Source of the DNA: Rhodoblastus sp963703385
GTDB taxonomy: Bacteria > Pseudomonadota > Alphaproteobacteria > Rhizobiales > Beijerinckiaceae
NCBI GenBank assembly: GCA_963703385.1
Contig: OY969816.1
Span: 434,001-498,000, forward strand
Direction: 5' to 3'
Length of the DNA: 64,000 nt
Shown here: positions 60,512-64,000 of the stretch, one piece after another
Numbering within the stretch: position 1 is the stretch's first letter
Layout: each line of letters begins with the position of its first letter
Position numbers and translations under genes: made by a program
The notes under the pieces: generated by a model
Databases searched by the model: none
What the model saw: the letters and a program-made list of their open reading frames with translations, nothing else
Told to the model about the DNA's origin: nothing

Positions 60512-61579
60512 TCAGTTCGTCAGGGTTCCGAGCCGTTCGCCGCGATAGCGGCCGGAGCGGATGTCGCCCCACCAGGCTCGATTGTCGAGAAACCAGCGCA
60601 CGGTCTTGCGCAAGCCGGTCTCAAAGGTTTCGCGCGGCCGCCAGCCGAGTTCGCTCCCGATCTTGGCGCAATCGATGGCGTAGCGCAGGTCATGGCCGGG
60701 CCGGTCCGAAACGAAGGTGATGAGATTGCGGCGCGGCCCGATTTGCGCGTCGGGCGCCATTTCGTCCATCAAATCGCAAATGGCGTGGACGACATCGATA
60801 TTCTTGCGCTCGTTGATCCCGCCGATATTGTAACTCTCGCCGATCCGGCCCTGTTCGACCGCAAGCAGCAGGGCTTCGGCATGGTCGTCGACGAACAGCC
60901 AGTCGCGGATGTTCTCGCCCGCGCCATAGACGGGAAGGGGCTTGCCATCGAGGGCGTTGAGGATGATCAGCGGGATCAGTTTCTCGGGGAATTGATAAGG
61001 CCCGTAATTATTGGAGCAATTGGTCGCGACGGTCGGCAGGCCATAAGTGTGGGTCCAGGCGCGCACCAGATGGTCCGAGCCGGCCTTCGAGGCGGAATAG
61101 GGCGAATTGGGCGCGTAAGCGCTGTCCTCGCGGAACAGGCCGTCCTCGCCAAGCGAGCCGAAGACTTCGTCGGTCGAAATGTGATGGAAGCGAAAGGTTC
61201 TGGCCGCCTCGCCCTCAAGCCCGCGCCAGTGGCGCAGCGCTTCCTGCAACATGACGAAAGTGCCGACCAGATTGGTCTGGATGAACTCGCCGGGCCCGTC
61301 GATCGAGCGATCGACATGGCTCTCGGCGGCAAGATGCATCACCCAGTCGGGCTTGAAGGACTCGAAGGCCGCGCGCACCGCCTTGGCGTCGCAGATGTCG
61401 CCCTGCGCGAAATGGTAGCGCGGGTCGGCGTCGACCGGAGCGAGCGAAGCCAGGTTGCCGGCGTAAGTGAGCTTGTCGAAGACCAGCAGTTCATGGGGCG
61501 TCTGTCCGATGATGCGCCGCGCCACCGCAGAACCGATGAAACCCGCGCCGCCAGTGACCAGGATTTTTTTGCAAGCCAC
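60512..61579 (-). CDS. rmlB: dTDP-glucose 4,6-dehydratase
   Basis: 355-aa extended SDR. Rossmann GGAGFIGSAVARRI (residues 10-23), HLAAESHVDRSIDGP, catalytic Thr-Asp-Glu in HISTDEVFGSL and YSASK (Tyr/Lys). The start is GTG 61579. First gene of the rhamnose-precursor operon; rmlD, needed for the last step, is not in the window. Product is used in surface polysaccharide. Confidence 0.95.
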   Translation of the reverse strand: MACKKILVTGGAGFIGSAVARRIIGQTPHELLVFDKLTYAGNLASLAPVDADPRYHFAQGDICDAKAVRAAFESFKPDWVMHLAAESHVDRSIDGPGEFIQTNLVGTFVMLQEALRHWRGLEGEAARTFRFHHISTDEVFGSLGEDGLFREDSAYAPNSPYSASKAGSDHLVRAWTHTYGLPTVATNCSNNYGPYQFPEKLIPLIILNALDGKPLPVYGAGENIRDWLFVDDHAEALLLAVEQGRIGESYNIGGINERKNIDVVHAICDLMDEMAPDAQIGPRRNLITFVSDRPGHDLRYAIDCAKIGSELGWRPRETFETGLRKTVRWFLDNRAWWGDIRSGRYRGERLGTLTN

Positions 61580-61662
61580 GAAAAGACCTTTCGGTAAAGC
61601 GTGACAGTTCTAGAGTCTTGCAGCGCGAGAGGAAAGTGGAAATTCCGCCAAGGCGTCAGGCG

Positions 61663-62283
61663 TCAGGCGTCGGGCCGGAAGGGCGCCCGGCCGCTGGTCA
61701 GAGCGTCGTCGAGCAGGTCCAGGCGGTCCTGGCCCCAGAACACCTCGCCGTCGAGCACATAGGACGGCGATCCGAACACGCCGGATTCCAGGGCGCGCGC
61801 CAGATTGCGCTGATAGCAGGTTTCCGCCTCGCCGCTCTCGCCGCGTTGCAGCCAGACCGGCTCATACCCCGATTGCTCCAGGATTTGCGCCAGCGTCCCG
61901 GCGTCGCCGACATCCAGCTGGCGCTCGAAGGCGCCGGCGAAGGCGGCGGAAATGAAATTCGTGGGGTCCACGCCGGCCAAAGTCATGGCGCAGACGATCC
62001 GGTCTCCGGCAGCGGGGTCGAAGGGCCAGTGCTTCGGGTGGAGGTGGAATTTCAGGCCGCGCTTTTCGCGCCAGCGCTGCAATTCAACGATCCGGTAATC
62101 CTGCCGCAGCGGGTGGCGCTTGGCCAGCGGCAACCCGCCCAATTCCGGATAGATCTGATGCAGCGCGACCGGACGATAATCGACGCGCAGCTTGTGCTTG
62201 GCGACAAGCGCCTGCAACGCGCCGTGGCCGACATAGGCCCACGGACTGTGCAGGGAGAAATAGACGGCGATCTGACGGGCCAT
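61663..62283 (-). CDS. 2-hydroxychromene-2-carboxylate isomerase / DsbA-family isomerase
   Basis: 206-aa protein of the kappa-GST/HCCA-isomerase group: MARQIAVYFSLHSPWAYVGH starts the thioredoxin fold with the catalytic Ser in place of Cys, and the chain ends in GVFGSPSYVLDGEVFWGQDRLDLL with the cis-Pro. These enzymes use glutathione to isomerise aromatic ring-cleavage intermediates. ATG 62283 was chosen by family alignment; the frame is open upstream. The 3' end carries a short GGCGTCA tandem repeat across the stop codon. The exact substrate is unknown. Confidence 0.85.
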   Translation of the reverse strand: MARQIAVYFSLHSPWAYVGHGALQALVAKHKLRVDYRPVALHQIYPELGGLPLAKRHPLRQDYRIVELQRWREKRGLKFHLHPKHWPFDPAAGDRIVCAMTLAGVDPTNFISAAFAGAFERQLDVGDAGTLAQILEQSGYEPVWLQRGESGEAETCYQRNLARALESGVFGSPSYVLDGEVFWGQDRLDLLDDALTSGRAPFRPDA

Positions 62284-62556
62284 GGCGCTCTCGCAGGAGG
62301 TTGGTTCCTTGGCGCCAGCATGGCTCAACCGGATCGCGCGGGCAATGGCGGCCCCACTGGCGGGGTTCGAAGGCGGGGCGGCGGAAGGAACGCGACCCCG
62401 CAAGGCGCGTGTGACAACGAACAAAAATGGCCCGCGCGATTGGCGGGCCATGGGGCGCGTCGATTTTCGATCAGGTTTCATCGCGTTTCGCCGACGTTTC
62501 CTCGGCCGTCACGGCATGATGCAACCTAGGCGTGTAATCCTTGAAACGCTCCGGAT

Positions 62557-62977
62557 TCAACCCGCCGCGCCAACGAGGCGGCGATAAGTCGCCCGCAGTT
62601 CCGCGATGGCCTGATCAAGTTCGTTGCGGCGTTCCTCGAGGTGGCGAAGCTGGGAAAGCACCATCTTTTCGTCCAGGACGAAATCCTCGGCCGGCTTGAC
62701 GGCGCTCGCGTCGGCCTCCAGCAGTCCGGAGATCTCGGTGAGCGTGAAGCCAAGCTGCTTGCCTTTGAGGATCAACTGAAGCCGGGCCTTCTGGGTCGAA
62801 ATCATAGAAGCGCGCGCCGCTGCGGCGCAGCGGCTTCAACAGGCCGCGCTGCTCGTAAAAGCGCAGGGCGCGGAACGTAACCCCATAGATTCGCGCAATT
62901 TCGCCGATCGTCAGCATTTCGACCAGGGTTTCTTCGGCATGGGCGACGTTTTCGATGCGTTGGGCGGAGGATTTCAT
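62557..62977 (-). pseudogene. MerR-family transcriptional regulator, frameshifted
   Basis: From ATG 62977 the first frame gives MLTIGEIARIYGVTFRALRFYEQRGLLKPLRRSGARFYD, a typical MerR winged helix. The continuation (TQKARLQLILKGKQLGFTLTEISGLLE and a C-terminal coiled coil) is one frame off. One extra A in the AAA at 62799-62801 explains this; without it the protein runs TYD-type into STQKARLQ and ends at 62557 (about 139 aa). MerR proteins of this size without Cys pairs resemble the LiuR/SoxR-like acyl-CoA or stress regulators. Sequencing error or recent mutation cannot be separated here. Confidence 0.8.
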
Positions 62978-63101
62978 TTTCGCTAGGTCCTGAAGGCGTA
63001 GGCAATCGAAACGCGACACACGTCATGGTTGTAACCCAGGTAAGGACAACCTGCAATGAAAATTTACAACTTTAACGGGTCTGTTTCAAAATCGATCACG
63101 G

Positions 63102-63116
63102 TTAACGGGATGTTTA
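63102..63116 (+). promoter_or_regulatory. CtrA-like site upstream of the PodJ-like gene
   Basis: TTAA-CGGGATG-TTTA: the TTAA-N7-TTAA CtrA pattern with one mismatch, 117 nt before the ATG at 63233. A second GTTAAC lies at 63131-63136. CtrA control would fit a polarity factor, but this is pattern matching only. Confidence 0.35.
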
Positions 63117-63232
63117 CCCTAAATCCGGAAAGTTAACGCGAGGCCGGAAGACGTTGCCGAATCTCGCCGACGCCGCCGGTCCGGCCGCCCGCGGACAAGG
63201 GTTTCACTCCGCTCGACAGGCAGGATCGACAG

Positions 63233-64000
63233 ATGACCAAAGCGGCTCCCTGGAGCATCAAGGGCGTGGATTTCGACGTACGCGAGGCCGCGAAGGAAGC
63301 CGCGCGGCGCGACGGCGTTTCGTTGGGCGAGTGGATGAACCGGGCGATCGCCGACCGCGCCGCCGAAATCGGCGCCAACGTCCAGGAATTCGACGCGGAC
63401 GAAAGGCTTGAGGCGGTCGCCGCCCAGCTCGCACGCCTGAGCCAGGGGTCGCGTGCGGACGAGACGCCGCGCCGGCGCCGCGGCGAGGCTGGCCGGCGCG
63501 CCGAAGCCCGGCCGATCGAGGATGATGAAAAAAATTGGATCGAAGGCGCGCGGACAAGCGAGCGCGCAAGCCGCCGGAGCGCCGCGCCGGAGCGCCGCCC
63601 GGGCCGCGCGGCCGCCGGCGAGCTTTTCATGCGCCGGAATCCGGACGAGATTCGCCGCGCGCGGCCCGCTCGCGAAAGCGCCGACGCCGAAGCTCTGCTC
63701 GAACAGGCGGTCGCCGCTTTCGAAGAGCAGGCGAACCGGGTCGAATCGCGGGCCGCTCGCGCCATGGCCAATGTCGCCCAGCTGATCGAGGCTTCCGAGG
63801 AAGATCGCGCCGACACCCTTGCCCAGGTCGACGCGCGCCTGAGCGAAATCGAGCAAAGATTGAATCGCGGCGACAAGGAAGCGATCAAACCGCTGCGGGG
63901 CATGATCGCCTCGGTTCATGACCGGCTTGGCGAAATCGAGACGCGTCTGGCGCGCAAGGAGCGCCCGGCCGACGACCAGTCGCTGCGCGGCGCGCTGGAG
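63233..64000 (+). CDS. PodJ-like localisation factor, N-terminal part (runs off the window)
   Basis: 256 codons open to the window end. The start MTKAAPWSIKGVDFDVREAA ... RRDGVSLGEWMNRAI is the conserved N-terminal motif of alphaproteobacterial PodJ/Sel1-SPOR-type polar proteins. It is followed by a highly charged Arg/Glu-rich stretch and coiled coils (LLEQAVAAFEEQANRVESRAA; VDARLSEIEQRLNRG; ASVHDRLGEIETRLARKE). Such proteins organise a cell pole and later have a TM helix, Sel1 repeats and a peptidoglycan-binding domain, which would lie beyond the edge. A CtrA-like site precedes it. Confidence 0.75.
   Translation, partial: MTKAAPWSIKGVDFDVREAAKEAARRDGVSLGEWMNRAIADRAAEIGANVQEFDADERLEAVAAQLARLSQGSRADETPRRRRGEAGRRAEARPIEDDEKNWIEGARTSERASRRSAAPERRPGRAAAGELFMRRNPDEIRRARPARESADAEALLEQAVAAFEEQANRVESRAARAMANVAQLIEASEEDRADTLAQVDARLSEIEQRLNRGDKEAIKPLRGMIASVHDRLGEIETRLARKERPADDQSLRGALE

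Noticed and set aside
61650..61675. GGCGTCA tandem repeats as a regulatory element
   Set aside because: Only three 7-bp units around the stop codon of the isomerase gene; most likely simple-sequence drift.

Overview
The window looks like chromosome from a GC-rich alphaproteobacterium, probably a Hyphomicrobiales (Rhizobiales) member near Beijerinckiaceae/Methylocystaceae. This rests on the fabI-fabB-fabA cluster facing an Irr-type Fur regulator, a CcrM-type GANTC methyltransferase, an HWE histidine kinase, a PodJ-like polarity gene and Tad-type pilus genes. The genus is a guess. No rRNA, tRNA or CRISPR array was seen.

Layout. 1-4550: end of a GT-C-like membrane protein, unsaturated fatty-acid genes fabI/fabB/fabA, and irr. 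4809-17411: aromatic amino-acid breakdown (maiA, phhA and a tightly overlapping hppD-hmgA-fah operon) plus a crotonase, an esterase and a thiolase. This block is interrupted by an islet with an IS200/IS605 remnant, two Tad-like pseudopilin/vWA genes and a lower-GC orphan gene. 17730-22506: the most unusual locus. A fused HgcA/HgcB-like corrinoid-ferredoxin membrane protein is translationally coupled to a class I methyltransferase, followed by an isoprenylcysteine-methyltransferase-like membrane protein, and divergent from an archaeal-type S-adenosylmethionine synthetase and a slipin. 22682-24267: an intact IS1182-family element. 24498-28924: a fused indolepyruvate ferredoxin oxidoreductase and a duplicated copy of its 3' end, with a frameshifted DUF1428 gene between. 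29036-32097: accessory island with a VapBC-type module, a tail-anchored orphan and a nuclease-like/MltR-like fusion.

32238-40595: a complete leucine-degradation (liu) operon with 4-nt overlapping junctions, preceded by ETF-ubiquinone oxidoreductase, which would take electrons from isovaleryl-CoA dehydrogenase via ETF. 40756-51338: housekeeping genes (family-4 uracil-DNA glycosylase, RNase HII, CcrM, RsfS, RlmH, HWE kinase, EnvC, CtpA, a frameshifted divergent polysaccharide deacetylase, RppH). 51437-58795: a TPR lipoprotein, ribosomal protein S21 and a type I secretion-like operon (ABC transporter with a C39-like domain, HlyD-type adaptor, Sel1-repeat protein). 58970-61579: rmlA, rmlC and rmlB for dTDP-rhamnose. 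61663-64000: a DsbA-fold isomerase, a frameshifted MerR regulator and the start of a PodJ-like gene.

Four genes (slipin, DUF1428, deacetylase, MerR) carry apparent single-base frameshifts, two of them in short homopolymers. Draft-sequence indels should therefore be considered before calling them pseudogenes.
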